43,159 nt of DNA from an uncultured Mediterranea sp. (lineage in GTDB: Bacteria; Bacteroidota; Bacteroidia; Bacteroidales; Bacteroidaceae): NCBI GenBank assembly GCA_945836915.1, contig CAMAMO010000002.1:1-43159 (forward strand), in the 5' to 3' direction. The notes beneath the pieces were generated by a model. The model ran no database searches, had not been told where the DNA came from, and saw only the letters and a program-made list of their open reading frames with translations. A program made the position numbers and the translations under genes. Shown here one piece after another: positions 1 to 7,848 of the stretch (positions are counted from its first letter, which is position 1; each line of letters starts with the position of its first letter).

Positions 1-678
1 GACAAAGTTGTATTCAATCATTTTCATCTGTGCATTGTACAGAGCTGCAGTTTCTGCTTTTGCAGAAATTGTTGCCAGTTGTATAGTAACTTGGTTGTAG
101 GCCTCGAGAACTTGTAATCGGCGCTGTTCCATAACCTCTTCTTGCTGATATTGCAGTTGCTCTATATCAAAGCGGTATTTTTTTAATTTAAGTTTTCGGT
201 TAGTAAAATCACCTAAAGGAATAGAAACATTAACCCCGACATTAAACGTGTGTTGGGCGCTACTCATGGCGGTTTGATAAATGGGGGTGTATTCATCACT
301 GTTATTGCTCAAGGTATTGTATCGGCCATAGCTGTAGCTCCCAGAAAAACGAACGTAATTCCACCAGTCTCTGCGTTGAAGTTGCAATTCGTTCTTTGCA
401 CTTTCAACTTGGCTTACTGAGCGTTTTACCGTTGCATTGTCAGAGACGGCATCAAGAAATACTTGCAACGGGGGGAGCTGGATTTTTTCTATTCCCACAG
501 GTATGCCTGTGGACATGGAGTCTAATGCGGCATCGGCCTCTTTCAGGGTTTCTAACAGCTTGACGCGCTGGTTCTGGTCGGTGGCTTGCTGGGCATGGAG
601 GGGGAGGATGGTAGTCAGACTGAACAGACTTACCATCATCCATATCCACGGGGTATAGCGTTTTCCTGTATGCTTCAT
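1..678 (-). CDS. TolC-family outer-membrane efflux/export protein, N-terminal part (cut by window edge)
   Basis: The reading frame is open from an ATG at 678 to the first base of the window, giving about 226 residues. Residues 1-29 form a signal peptide (basic start, hydrophobic core, LHAQQ cleavage region). The rest is Gln/Glu-rich and predicted helical, with a short beta-like stretch (RFSGSYSYGRYNT, then FNVGVNVSIPLGDF) between helices, as in the strand-helix architecture of TolC-type proteins. The pattern IPLGDFTNRK followed by a long coiled segment is typical of this family. The start lies 21 bases after the stop of the sugar transferase gene, so the two are probably co-transcribed. This context suggests polysaccharide or other envelope export rather than drug efflux, but substrate and partners lie outside the window. 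Family assignment is fairly secure; the role is inferred. Confidence 0.75.
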   Translation of the reverse strand, partial: MKHTGKRYTPWIWMMVSLFSLTTILPLHAQQATDQNQRVKLLETLKEADAALDSMSTGIPVGIEKIQLPPLQVFLDAVSDNATVKRSVSQVESAKNELQLQRRDWWNYVRFSGSYSYGRYNTLSNNSDEYTPIYQTAMSSAQHTFNVGVNVSIPLGDFTNRKLKLKKYRFDIEQLQYQQEEVMEQRRLQVLEAYNQVTIQLATISAKAETAALYNAQMKMIEYNFV

Positions 679-699
679 TACTTATAATATTATATGAGT

Positions 700-1899
700 T
701 TATACATTCTCCTTCTGAATGAAGGCTGTAAAGGTTCGCAGGATTATTTTAAGGTCCATGGCAAACGAGAATTCGTGTGCGTAACGGACATCGAGTTGCT
801 TGCGCTCGGCGGCTGACATGGCGCCTGCACCTCCTCGCTTCTCTACCTGCCAAAGGCCGGTGAGGCCGGCGGGGCCCAAGAATCGTTCGATGTCGTCGTC
901 GTTGGTCAACTGCTCAGCTTCGTAGAGTGGGAGGGGACGATTGCCTACTACGCTCATGTCACCCTTCAGGATATTGATGAGTTGTGGCAGCTCATCAATG
1001 CTGTACTTACGGATAAACCGGCCCACACGGGTGACACGCGGATCGCCTTCAATCTTGACGAAGGCGTTCTCTTGCTTATCGCGCTGCTGCTGGGTGAACT
1101 CTTCTTCACTGATAACGAAGTCGTCGCCAATCAACAGGTTGCCGTCGGCGGCGTCATCCGTCAGCTGGTTGACATCAATGGTGGGTGTTGCTGCTTTCTC
1201 CTGCTCTTTCTTTTTATCGGCTTTGCCTGCCGCATACTGGTTAAGGGCGGAGAGCTCCTTGAGGCGACGGTCAGCGTTTGAGTACATGGATCGGAACTTC
1301 AGGAAGTCGAACACCTGGTAGTTGGTGCCTACACGCTTGCTGCGGTAGATGATGTCGCCTTTGCTTTCGATGCGAATGGCTAAGGCGGTGAGCAGCAGGA
1401 TGGGGGAGAGTACCAACAGGGCGCCAAGGGAGGCTGCGATGTCGAAGCTGCGCTTCCAAAGGGGGAGGTGGAAGGGCTTGGTGAGGCTCTGTCGCTGCTT
1501 CTCCTTGAACTCTCTCAGCTTGTATTGCTTGCGTTGTGCGAGGAATTCGACCAGTTCGTTCATGCGCTGGAGGGTGACGTCTGGGCTAATCATGTTGCTG
1601 ATGCCAGCCTTCAGGTAGAGCTTGCGCTCATCGCCCTGTAGGGCTGTGGGGGTCACCAAGATGATATAGACACGCGGGTAGCGTTTATGGAGCTCGGCTA
1701 TCATGGGGCAGAGGGTGGAGCTGTTACCACTCTCAACCAAAAGCATCGTGTTGTATCGTTCACGAATAGTGTCTATCTCTTGGCAGGCTTGCGACAGCCC
1801 GCTCAGGGGAATGAGCATACCGGGACATACTGAAGCAATGTGTTTCAGTATGGCCTGATCTCGGCCCAGATAGAGGGTGTATATCATGCCGTGGCCCAT
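700..1899 (-). CDS. Pseudo-receiver / polyprenyl-phosphate sugar-1-phosphate transferase fusion
   Basis: This 399-residue protein should start a lipid-linked glycan by moving a sugar-1-phosphate from a UDP-sugar to undecaprenyl phosphate at the inner membrane. Residues about 140-399 are a monotopic bacterial sugar transferase domain: [20 protein letters not shown] begins the membrane-inserted helix, followed by [40 protein letters not shown] and [11 protein letters not shown]. The four N-terminal membrane helices of WcaJ/WbaP are absent. Residues about 5-120 instead resemble a receiver fold without its phosphorylation site (VESG where Asp is expected, no paired acidic residues, no KP motif). 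A roughly 70-residue acidic, Lys/Gln-rich insert splits the catalytic domain after YSNAD. The gene starts 3 bases after the stop of an intact receiver gene. A start at Met5 (1887) is also possible. The transferase call is secure; the sugar is unknown. Confidence 0.88.
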   Translation of the reverse strand: MGHGMIYTLYLGRDQAILKHIASVCPGMLIPLSGLSQACQEIDTIRERYNTMLLVESGNSSTLCPMIAELHKRYPRVYIILVTPTALQGDERKLYLKAGISNMISPDVTLQRMNELVEFLAQRKQYKLREFKEKQRQSLTKPFHLPLWKRSFDIAASLGALLVLSPILLLTALAIRIESKGDIIYRSKRVGTNYQVFDFLKFRSMYSNADRRLKELSALNQYAAGKADKKKEQEKAATPTIDVNQLTDDAADGNLLIGDDFVISEEEFTQQQRDKQENAFVKIEGDPRVTRVGRFIRKYSIDELPQLINILKGDMSVVGNRPLPLYEAEQLTNDDDIERFLGPAGLTGLWQVEKRGGAGAMSAAERKQLDVRYAHEFSFAMDLKIILRTFTAFIQKENV

Positions 1900-1902
1900 G
1901 GC

Positions 1903-2265
1903 TTATACTAAATATCTTTTCACACGGGCCTTCAGCTCCATGGGGTTGAAGGGCTTGACGATGTAATCGGCGGCACCCTCTTCAAGGAGCTTGATGCGCT
2001 CGGTGGTGCTGTCTTCGCTGGAGAGTATCACCACAGGGATGTGACTGTAGAGGGGGTTGCTCTTCATATAGTGGAGGAACTCTTTACCTGTCATGTGGGG
2101 CATGCGGATGTCGGTAATCACTAAGTCGGGGTCGTTGCCCTGATTGAGCCAGTCGATGGCTTTGAGGGGGTCTTCGACATAGACCAGGTTGTTCTCCTGG
2201 CCTAAATAGACTTGCAGTACAGTTCCGATAGTGGCTTTATCGTCAACAAAAAGGATCGTTTTCAT
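1903..2265 (-). CDS. Stand-alone response regulator receiver
   Basis: This 120-residue protein is a single CheY-like receiver with no output domain. The key residues are present: acidic pair Asp8-Asp9, phospho-acceptor Asp52 in VITDIRMP, the Ser82/Ser83 region after VVIL, and Lys104-Pro105 in YIVKPF. It should therefore be phosphorylatable, unlike the pseudo-receiver of the next gene. It sits 53 bases after the LruC lipoprotein gene and 3 bases before the sugar transferase gene. I see no promoter motif in the 53-base gap, so co-transcription is likely. No histidine kinase is visible. I infer that it signals by protein contact, possibly with the adjacent transferase; nothing in the sequence proves this. 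Confidence 0.9.
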   Translation of the reverse strand: MKTILFVDDKATIGTVLQVYLGQENNLVYVEDPLKAIDWLNQGNDPDLVITDIRMPHMTGKEFLHYMKSNPLYSHIPVVILSSEDSTTERIKLLEEGAADYIVKPFNPMELKARVKRYLV

Positions 2266-2318
2266 TGATTTGATTTTGTTTGTATAAGGGGTTGTTGTTA
2301 GTTTTGATAATTATCTGT

Positions 2319-4682
2319 TTATGGGTTAACGCGCATGACGTAGCCATTGTTGGGCCGGGTGTACCAGTCCTGACAGGTGTTGCGGTCGCGGGCCCATTTG
2401 ATGAAGTCGGGGTAGGCACACTCCGTGGGGTGGTCGGTGCGCGAGATATTGATATTCTCCTTGGGGTAGCGGAAACCGTAAGGCACGCAGACTGCCCAAG
2501 TGTTATTTCCGGCCAAGTCAAGGTTCAACTGCTGGATGGTGCCTGCGGCGGTGGGGCCGTATTTCCAAAACTCATAGAGGTGGACCTCCATGCGCTTCTG
2601 CATGTTCTTATACTTGTAGCAGATGAAGAAGTCGAGGTTGTCTTTGCTGAAGAGGGGATCAGTGCGCTTTTGGTCGGCCAATTCGATGATGATTTCATAG
2701 GTGTAGGCTTTGGCTGTCTCTCCCTCACCGGTATTGATCAGTTTTAATCCGGTGCCAAAGACATGATGCACTTCGCCAGCGATAGGGATTACTACTGATG
2801 GGTCGCTGTCTTCGCAGTGGGTGGCTTCGTTGAAGGTGAAGCGGGAGTACTCACTCTTCATCGATTCGATAAACCGACGATCAGCGCCACCAGTGGTGAT
2901 GGAGGCAATCTGGTCTTTACGGATGCCTACGATACGCAAACCTACGCCAACGGCTTTGCTGGCGCCAGCGGCGGTAAGGGTGACATCAAGCTGAATACGC
3001 TTGATGAAATTGGTTCTTTTTTCACGATGGTATTCAGGGACGACGTCAATCACCACGTCGTTGAAGTCGTAGTCGCCGACCAGTGGGTAGTTGTCTTCAA
3101 AAACGTAGGTATAACCAAGTGGCTCTTCGGGAGTAGGTTTGCCTGAGCTGCTGGGGGTGTTGCCCTCGCCGGTACACTCGCCTGCCTCAATGAAAACAGG
3201 TGCCTCGCCCCAACGGGCCAAGGTACCATCCTTACCCATCAACTGTTTCAAGAAGGTCTGCTTCTCCCACTCATTGGTTATGTTCACCTGATTGACTTCG
3301 AAGAAAATGTTGCCTCCCTGGTTGGTATAGAGGCTATTGATGGCCATCAGCTTTTCTATGCGTATCAAAGATTGTCCGCGGCTGGGGCCTTGCACGTTGG
3401 TAAAATCATTTTCTTTGATGTCGACACCGCTCATCCAGGCCTCACCGCGGATAGTCAGCATTGAGCCGCTTCCCATACGTATGCTTTTGCCCCAGGATTT
3501 TTCATCGCTATTCCGTTTGCGAGCATAATTGGCCAAATCGGCGGCGCTGTGGTCGTCGAGCAGCAGGCTGCCGTAGAAATCTTTGGTGACCTTGAGGTAG
3601 CAGCCGTTTTCAATGGTGCAGTTGTAGGTTGATTCGCCAATCGTGGCGTGACCCATATTTGTGAGTTTGCCGCCTTGATTGGTGATAATGAGCTCGTCAA
3701 TCGTTAAATCTCCGCAGTTGTAGAAGTGGCTCTTGTCGCCGCGCATGTCGATAGTGGAGACGTTGATGGTGCCTGCATTGTAGTTTACGCGTCCCTCTGA
3801 GGCTGTCGGCATCATGATATAGCCTTCTTTCTTGCCATTTTTACCCCCTACATAGCCGCCGGGATAGACCGTGAGGGTGCTGTTGCCATTTAATTTGAGT
3901 GATTTATTGTCTGCTCTACCAGGGGGCAGAATGATTTTACCGGTGGATGTGACCACGACATTGGCGCCTGTCTGGATAGCGGCGATGTTACCGCCTGGAT
4001 TCCATTCGCCCTGAATGATGATGGTTGCGGGGTTCTGGCTGGAACTTTGTAGGTCAAGGTCGTTGCGGAAGGTCTTGTCTTTGCTGATTTTCCATACTTC
4101 GCCTGCTTTTATGACTGTATTTGATCGTAACTCCTTGGCCCTACTGGCCATATTGAGTATCTCGCTCTCGCTCTTTGCGGGGGTATAGGGATTGATCAGT
4201 GAACTGGTCGCCCGGGTATCGAAAGTGCGCGTGGTGGCGTTGTCGCCAAAGGTGGTGCGGACACTGTTATTGTTAATCTCTGCCAAGCGGGCAACTACAC
4301 GACCTACCTCATCGCGCTTGCAGATATAGAGGGCGTCGAGGTAGGTGGGGCAGTCGAATACGGTGCTGAACTCCTTCTGTGTGGTGGCTTCGCTCTTGAC
4401 CAACAGGGTAGCGTTGGAGTCGTCAATCAGGGGATTGTTGTCATAAACGAGAATAGAGTATTCGCTGCCGTTATGGTCGTTTACGTTGACGGTGACTGAG
4501 ACGGCACGGGTCATCTTCCAATCCATCTGGGGGTCGATGTCCTTTACTGGAAAGGCGTCTTCATAGGTCTTCTTGACCAACTCTTCGTTGAAGAGGTCTT
4601 GCATACAGCCACTCAAGATGATGGCAATGAGGACTATTAGGGCACCCGATAATGCACGGATATTTTGCTTCTTTTTTGTCAT
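2319..4682 (-). CDS. LruC domain lipoprotein, large surface-type protein
   Basis: This 787-residue protein begins with a lipoprotein signal: basic start, hydrophobic residues 11-23, and lipobox LSGC with Cys26 as lipidation site. I chose the ATG at 4682 because AAGGAG lies 9 bases upstream; the ATG at 4706 is in frame but precedes that site. Residues about 50-130 contain the segment DPQMDWKMT common at the start of Bacteroidales LruC proteins. The middle is Gly/Asn/Thr-rich with repeated beta-strand patterns, like a right-handed beta-helix. The C-terminal 260 residues form the LruC domain, opening with YVFEDNYPLVGDYDFNDVVI. The function of LruC proteins is not well established; a cell-surface or adhesive role is inference. 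It heads a four-gene operon with a receiver, a priming glycosyltransferase and an outer-membrane protein. Confidence 0.85.
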   Translation of the reverse strand: MTKKKQNIRALSGALIVLIAIILSGCMQDLFNEELVKKTYEDAFPVKDIDPQMDWKMTRAVSVTVNVNDHNGSEYSILVYDNNPLIDDSNATLLVKSEATTQKEFSTVFDCPTYLDALYICKRDEVGRVVARLAEINNNSVRTTFGDNATTRTFDTRATSSLINPYTPAKSESEILNMASRAKELRSNTVIKAGEVWKISKDKTFRNDLDLQSSSQNPATIIIQGEWNPGGNIAAIQTGANVVVTSTGKIILPPGRADNKSLKLNGNSTLTVYPGGYVGGKNGKKEGYIMMPTASEGRVNYNAGTINVSTIDMRGDKSHFYNCGDLTIDELIITNQGGKLTNMGHATIGESTYNCTIENGCYLKVTKDFYGSLLLDDHSAADLANYARKRNSDEKSWGKSIRMGSGSMLTIRGEAWMSGVDIKENDFTNVQGPSRGQSLIRIEKLMAINSLYTNQGGNIFFEVNQVNITNEWEKQTFLKQLMGKDGTLARWGEAPVFIEAGECTGEGNTPSSSGKPTPEEPLGYTYVFEDNYPLVGDYDFNDVVIDVVPEYHREKRTNFIKRIQLDVTLTAAGASKAVGVGLRIVGIRKDQIASITTGGADRRFIESMKSEYSRFTFNEATHCEDSDPSVVIPIAGEVHHVFGTGLKLINTGEGETAKAYTYEIIIELADQKRTDPLFSKDNLDFFICYKYKNMQKRMEVHLYEFWKYGPTAAGTIQQLNLDLAGNNTWAVCVPYGFRYPKENINISRTDHPTECAYPDFIKWARDRNTCQDWYTRPNNGYVMRVNP

Positions 4683-4767
4683 ATATCTATTCTCCTTAAA
4701 CGGCATGTCTTGGCCTGATTATCGTTTGTTTTTTTATTATAGGGCCTGTTAGGGCGTAATAAGTCCA

Positions 4768-4775
4768 CAAATATA
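4768..4775 (-). promoter_or_regulatory. Candidate -7 element for LruC operon
   Basis: On the minus strand this reads TATATTTG, a full match to the Bacteroidetes -7 consensus TAnnTTTG, about 85 bases before the chosen ATG. No clear TTTG is seen at the usual distance upstream, so confidence is moderate. Confidence 0.45.
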
Positions 4776-4941
4776 CGTGTTATTGTTGAAATTACACTTT
4801 TTAAGGAGTAATTTCTGCCTATATTAATATAATATAACGTTTGTTTTGTGGTGAATCCATCAACTAAATGATGTATTTTGGCAACTTTTTTATGATTCTG
4901 TACTTTTTCTTCTTTTTCTTTGCGACTTGTGGCGTTAGAAA

Positions 4942-4972
4942 TTGCACGTTTTATTTAAATCAATTAACTTTG
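4942..4972 (+). promoter_or_regulatory. Promoter of ugd
   Basis: TTG at 4942-4944, a 20-base spacer, and TAACTTTG at 4965-4972 match the Bacteroidetes -33/-7 promoter. Transcription would start near 4979, leaving a leader of about 30 bases before the ATG at 5008. Confidence 0.65.
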
Positions 4973-5007
4973 CGGTCGAATTACAACAAACTAACATAGA
5001 ATTCAAT

Positions 5008-6324
5008 ATGAATATTGCGATTGTAGGCACAGGATATGTAGGCCTGGTTACTGGCACCTGTTTCGCTGAAATGGGGGTAAACGTGACCTGTGTGGATGTG
5101 GACCAGAAGAAGATTGACCAACTGTTGAAGGGCGAAATCCCTATTTATGAACCGGGGTTGGAGGAGATGGTAGCGCGTAATTACCGCGATGGCCGACTCC
5201 ATTTTACCACAGACTTGGTGGAGGTGCTCGATAAGGTGGATGTGGTCTTCTCTGCCGTAGGTACACCGCCTGACGAGGATGGCTCGGCGGATCTGAAGTA
5301 TGTGCTGGCTGTAGCGCGTCAGTTTGGCCGCCACATTAAGAAATACACCATCTTGGTCACCAAGAGTACGGTGCCTGTAGGTACGGCGGCCAAGGTGAAG
5401 GCGGCTATCCAGGAGGAACTGGATAAACGTGGTGAGCAGATTCCGTTTGATGTGGCTTCTAATCCCGAGTTCTTGAAAGAGGGAACGGCTATCAAGGACT
5501 TTATGTCGCCCGACCGCGTGGTGGTGGGTGCAGAGAGTGAGAAGGTGCGCGAGGTGATGTCGCGCCTCTACCGCCCGATGCTGATCAACAATTTCCGCGT
5601 GATTTTCATGGATATCCCCTCGGCTGAGATGACCAAATATGCGGCCAACTCGATGCTGGCTACACGTATCAGTTTCATGAATGATATCGCTAACCTGTGC
5701 GAACTGGTTGGGGCGGATGTCAATATGGTGCGCAAAGGTATAGGTACCGACGCGCGTATTGGTGGCAAGTTTCTCTATCCCGGCTGTGGCTATGGCGGCT
5801 CTTGCTTCCCCAAAGATGTGAAGGCGCTGATTAAGACGGCTGAACAGAATGGCTGCATGATGCGGGTGCTCCATGCCGTTGAGGAGGTGAATGAGGCACA
5901 GAAAGAGGTGCTGGTTAACAAGCTGAAGCGTCACTATGGTGACGATTTAAAGGGTAAGCAGATTGCATTATGGGGCTTGGCCTTCAAGCCGGAGACCGAC
6001 GATATGCGTGAGGCCACTTCGCTGGTGACAATTCGTTTGCTACGCGAAGCGGGTTGTACGGTGCGTGTGTTCGACCCTATTGCGATGGATGAGTGTCGCC
6101 GAAGGGTGGGGGATGATGTAGAGTATGCCAAGGATATGTATGATGCCCTGCTTGGGGCGGATGCGCTGTTGCTGCTGACGGAGTGGAAACAGTTCCGTAT
6201 GCCTTCGTGGGGCGTGGTGAAGGCCGCGATGAAACAGCCGGTCATTATCGATGGACGAAATATCTACGACCCTGCTGAGATGGCCGAATGGGGCTTTGAA
6301 TACAGCTGTATTGGCCGGAAATAG
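5008..6324 (+). CDS. ugd: UDP-glucose 6-dehydrogenase
   Basis: This 438-residue enzyme oxidises UDP-glucose to UDP-glucuronate with two NAD+ in the cytoplasm, feeding polysaccharide synthesis. The start at 5008 (MNIAIVGTGYVG) places the Rossmann GxGxxG motif at the very N terminus, as in the family; the 22 upstream in-frame codons overlap the promoter and are not coding. Diagnostic segments are STVPVGTA, NPEFLKEGTAI, the catalytic Cys266 in GGSCFPKD, and GLAFKPETDDMREA in the C-terminal UDP-binding domain. Length is normal. It is transcribed alone, with its own promoter and a strong terminator, next to a divergent operon holding a priming sugar transferase. A related UDP-sugar dehydrogenase (UDP-ManNAc type) is the alternative, but the motifs fit UDP-glucose better. 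Confidence 0.93.
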   Translation: MNIAIVGTGYVGLVTGTCFAEMGVNVTCVDVDQKKIDQLLKGEIPIYEPGLEEMVARNYRDGRLHFTTDLVEVLDKVDVVFSAVGTPPDEDGSADLKYVLAVARQFGRHIKKYTILVTKSTVPVGTAAKVKAAIQEELDKRGEQIPFDVASNPEFLKEGTAIKDFMSPDRVVVGAESEKVREVMSRLYRPMLINNFRVIFMDIPSAEMTKYAANSMLATRISFMNDIANLCELVGADVNMVRKGIGTDARIGGKFLYPGCGYGGSCFPKDVKALIKTAEQNGCMMRVLHAVEEVNEAQKEVLVNKLKRHYGDDLKGKQIALWGLAFKPETDDMREATSLVTIRLLREAGCTVRVFDPIAMDECRRRVGDDVEYAKDMYDALLGADALLLLTEWKQFRMPSWGVVKAAMKQPVIIDGRNIYDPAEMAEWGFEYSCIGRK

Positions 6325-6360
6325 GCCGACGGGACACGGCTCTTGAGGGTCCGTGTGCGC

Positions 6361-6407
6361 AAACGGAATGAATTGCGGAATTTTCTCCTTAATTCATTCC
6401 GTTTTTT
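6361..6407 (+). terminator. Rho-independent terminator after ugd
   Basis: AAACGGAATGAATT (6361-6374) and AATTCATTCCGTTT (6391-6404) form a perfect 14-bp stem with a 16-base loop; the run of T continues to 6407. Confidence 0.85.
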
Positions 6408-6431
6408 CGTGCTTATCACATATTTTTTTGC

Positions 6432-6439
6432 TAATTTTG
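6432..6439 (+). promoter_or_regulatory. Candidate -7 element for the nqr operon
   Basis: TAATTTTG matches TAnnTTTG and lies 34 bases before the nqrA ATG, just after the ugd terminator. No exact TTTG is present about 20 bases upstream, where the sequence is a T-run followed by CGTG. Confidence 0.5.
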
Positions 6440-6473
6440 CGGCAAATTATTGAAACCATTATTTTATATAAGC

Positions 6474-7826
6474 ATGGCAAATGTAATCAAATTACGTAAA
6501 GGCCTTGACATTAACCTGAAAGGTAAAGCTGCCGAGGAGCTGATGACGGTGAAGCAGCCGGGATTCTATGCGTTGATTCCCGATGACTTTACTGGCGTGA
6601 AGCCTAAAGTGGTTGTTAAAGAGCAGGAGTATGTGATGGCCGGAGGTCCCTTGTTTGTTGACAAGAACCATCCTGAAGTGAAATTTGTTTCGCCCGTAAG
6701 TGGCGTAGTAACGAGTGTGGAGCGCGGCGAGCGCCGCAAAGTGCTGCGTATCGTGGTGGAGGCTGCCGCTGAACAGGATTACGAGGAGTTCGGTAAGATG
6801 AATCCCGCTAACATGTCGGCTGCTCAGGTGAAGGAGGCCCTGCTCAATGCAGGTATGTTCGCTTTCTTCCGTCAGCGTCCCTATGATGTCATCGCTGATC
6901 CTACAGTGGAGCCGAAGGCTATCTTTGTTTCTGCCTTCAACAGCGCACCTCTGGCACCCAATTTTGAGTTCCAACTCAAGGGCGATGAGGCTAACTTCCA
7001 AACGGGTCTTGACGCTTTGGCCAAGATGGCTAAAACCTATCTGGGTATCAGTGCTAAGCAAACTGCCGCAGCCTTGACTCAGGCTAAGAACGTGACGGTA
7101 ACGGTGTTCGATGGTCCTCACCCTGCAGGTAACGTGGGCGTGCAAATCAACCATGTGGCTCCTATCTCTAAAGGTGAAACGGTGTGGACAATCTCTCCTG
7201 AGGCAGTTATCTTCATCGGCCGTCTGATGAACACGGGCCGTGTGGATATGACGCGTAAGGTAGCTATCACGGGTAGTGAAGTGAAGAAACCGGCTTACTG
7301 CGCTTTGAAGCTGGGCGCTTTGCTGACTGATGTGCTCAGTGCGAACGTCAATAAGGAGAAGGATTTGCGCTACATCAGCGGTAACGCCCTGACCGGTAAG
7401 CAAATTAAGGCTAACGACTTCCTGGGCGCTTTCGACAGCCAGGTGACCGTGATTCCAGAAGGGGCTGACAATAACGAGATGCTGGGTTGGATCATGCCTC
7501 GCTTTAACCAGTTCAGCGTTAATCACTCCTACTTCTCTTGGTTGCTTGGCAAGAACAAAGAGTATGTCATCGATGCCCGTATCAAAGGTGGCGAGCGCCA
7601 CATGATCATGTCGGGTGAGTATGATAGCGTATTCCCCATGGATATCTTCCCCGAATACCTGCTCAAGGCTATCATTGCCGGTGATATTGACCGCATGGAG
7701 GCTCTGGGTATCTACGAGGTGGCTCCTGAGGATTTCGCACTCTGTGAATTTGTCTGCTCGTCAAAGGTGGAGATTCAGCGTATCGTGCGCGACGGACTGG
7801 ATATGCTGCGTGCAGAAATGAATTGA
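6474..7826 (+). CDS. nqrA: Na+-translocating NADH:quinone reductase subunit A
   Basis: This 450-residue protein is the peripheral cytoplasmic subunit A of the six-subunit sodium-pumping NADH:ubiquinone/menaquinone oxidoreductase. The start at 6474 gives MANVIKLRKGLDINLKGKA, the usual family N terminus; the upstream in-frame codons overlap the promoter. Recognisable segments are GVKPKVVVKEQ, FVDKNHPEVKFVSPVSG (a lipoyl/biotin-like fold) and the C-terminal FVCSSKVEIQRIVRDGLD. It has no flavin site or membrane helix, as expected. It is first in the order A-B-C-D-E-F, with 22 bases to nqrB. Confidence 0.96.
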   Translation: MANVIKLRKGLDINLKGKAAEELMTVKQPGFYALIPDDFTGVKPKVVVKEQEYVMAGGPLFVDKNHPEVKFVSPVSGVVTSVERGERRKVLRIVVEAAAEQDYEEFGKMNPANMSAAQVKEALLNAGMFAFFRQRPYDVIADPTVEPKAIFVSAFNSAPLAPNFEFQLKGDEANFQTGLDALAKMAKTYLGISAKQTAAALTQAKNVTVTVFDGPHPAGNVGVQINHVAPISKGETVWTISPEAVIFIGRLMNTGRVDMTRKVAITGSEVKKPAYCALKLGALLTDVLSANVNKEKDLRYISGNALTGKQIKANDFLGAFDSQVTVIPEGADNNEMLGWIMPRFNQFSVNHSYFSWLLGKNKEYVIDARIKGGERHMIMSGEYDSVFPMDIFPEYLLKAIIAGDIDRMEALGIYEVAPEDFALCEFVCSSKVEIQRIVRDGLDMLRAEMN

Positions 7827-7848
7827 TAAACTAATAATATTAAGATTG

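Larger units (their letters stand above)
4683..5007. other. Divergent intergenic region between LruC gene and ugd
   Basis: This 325-base AT-rich gap separates two divergently transcribed genes and holds a promoter candidate for each: CAAATATA (4768-4775, read on the minus strand) for the LruC operon and TAACTTTG (4965-4972) for ugd. I see no RNA gene or small open frame in the rest. Confidence 0.6.

Noticed and set aside
4942-5007. 22 extra in-frame codons before ugd
   Set aside because: They overlap the promoter and precede the standard N terminus MNIAIVGTGYVG.
4981-5934. 317-codon minus-strand frame opposite ugd
   Set aside because: Antisense of a well-supported gene; His/Arg-rich composition typical of shadow frames.
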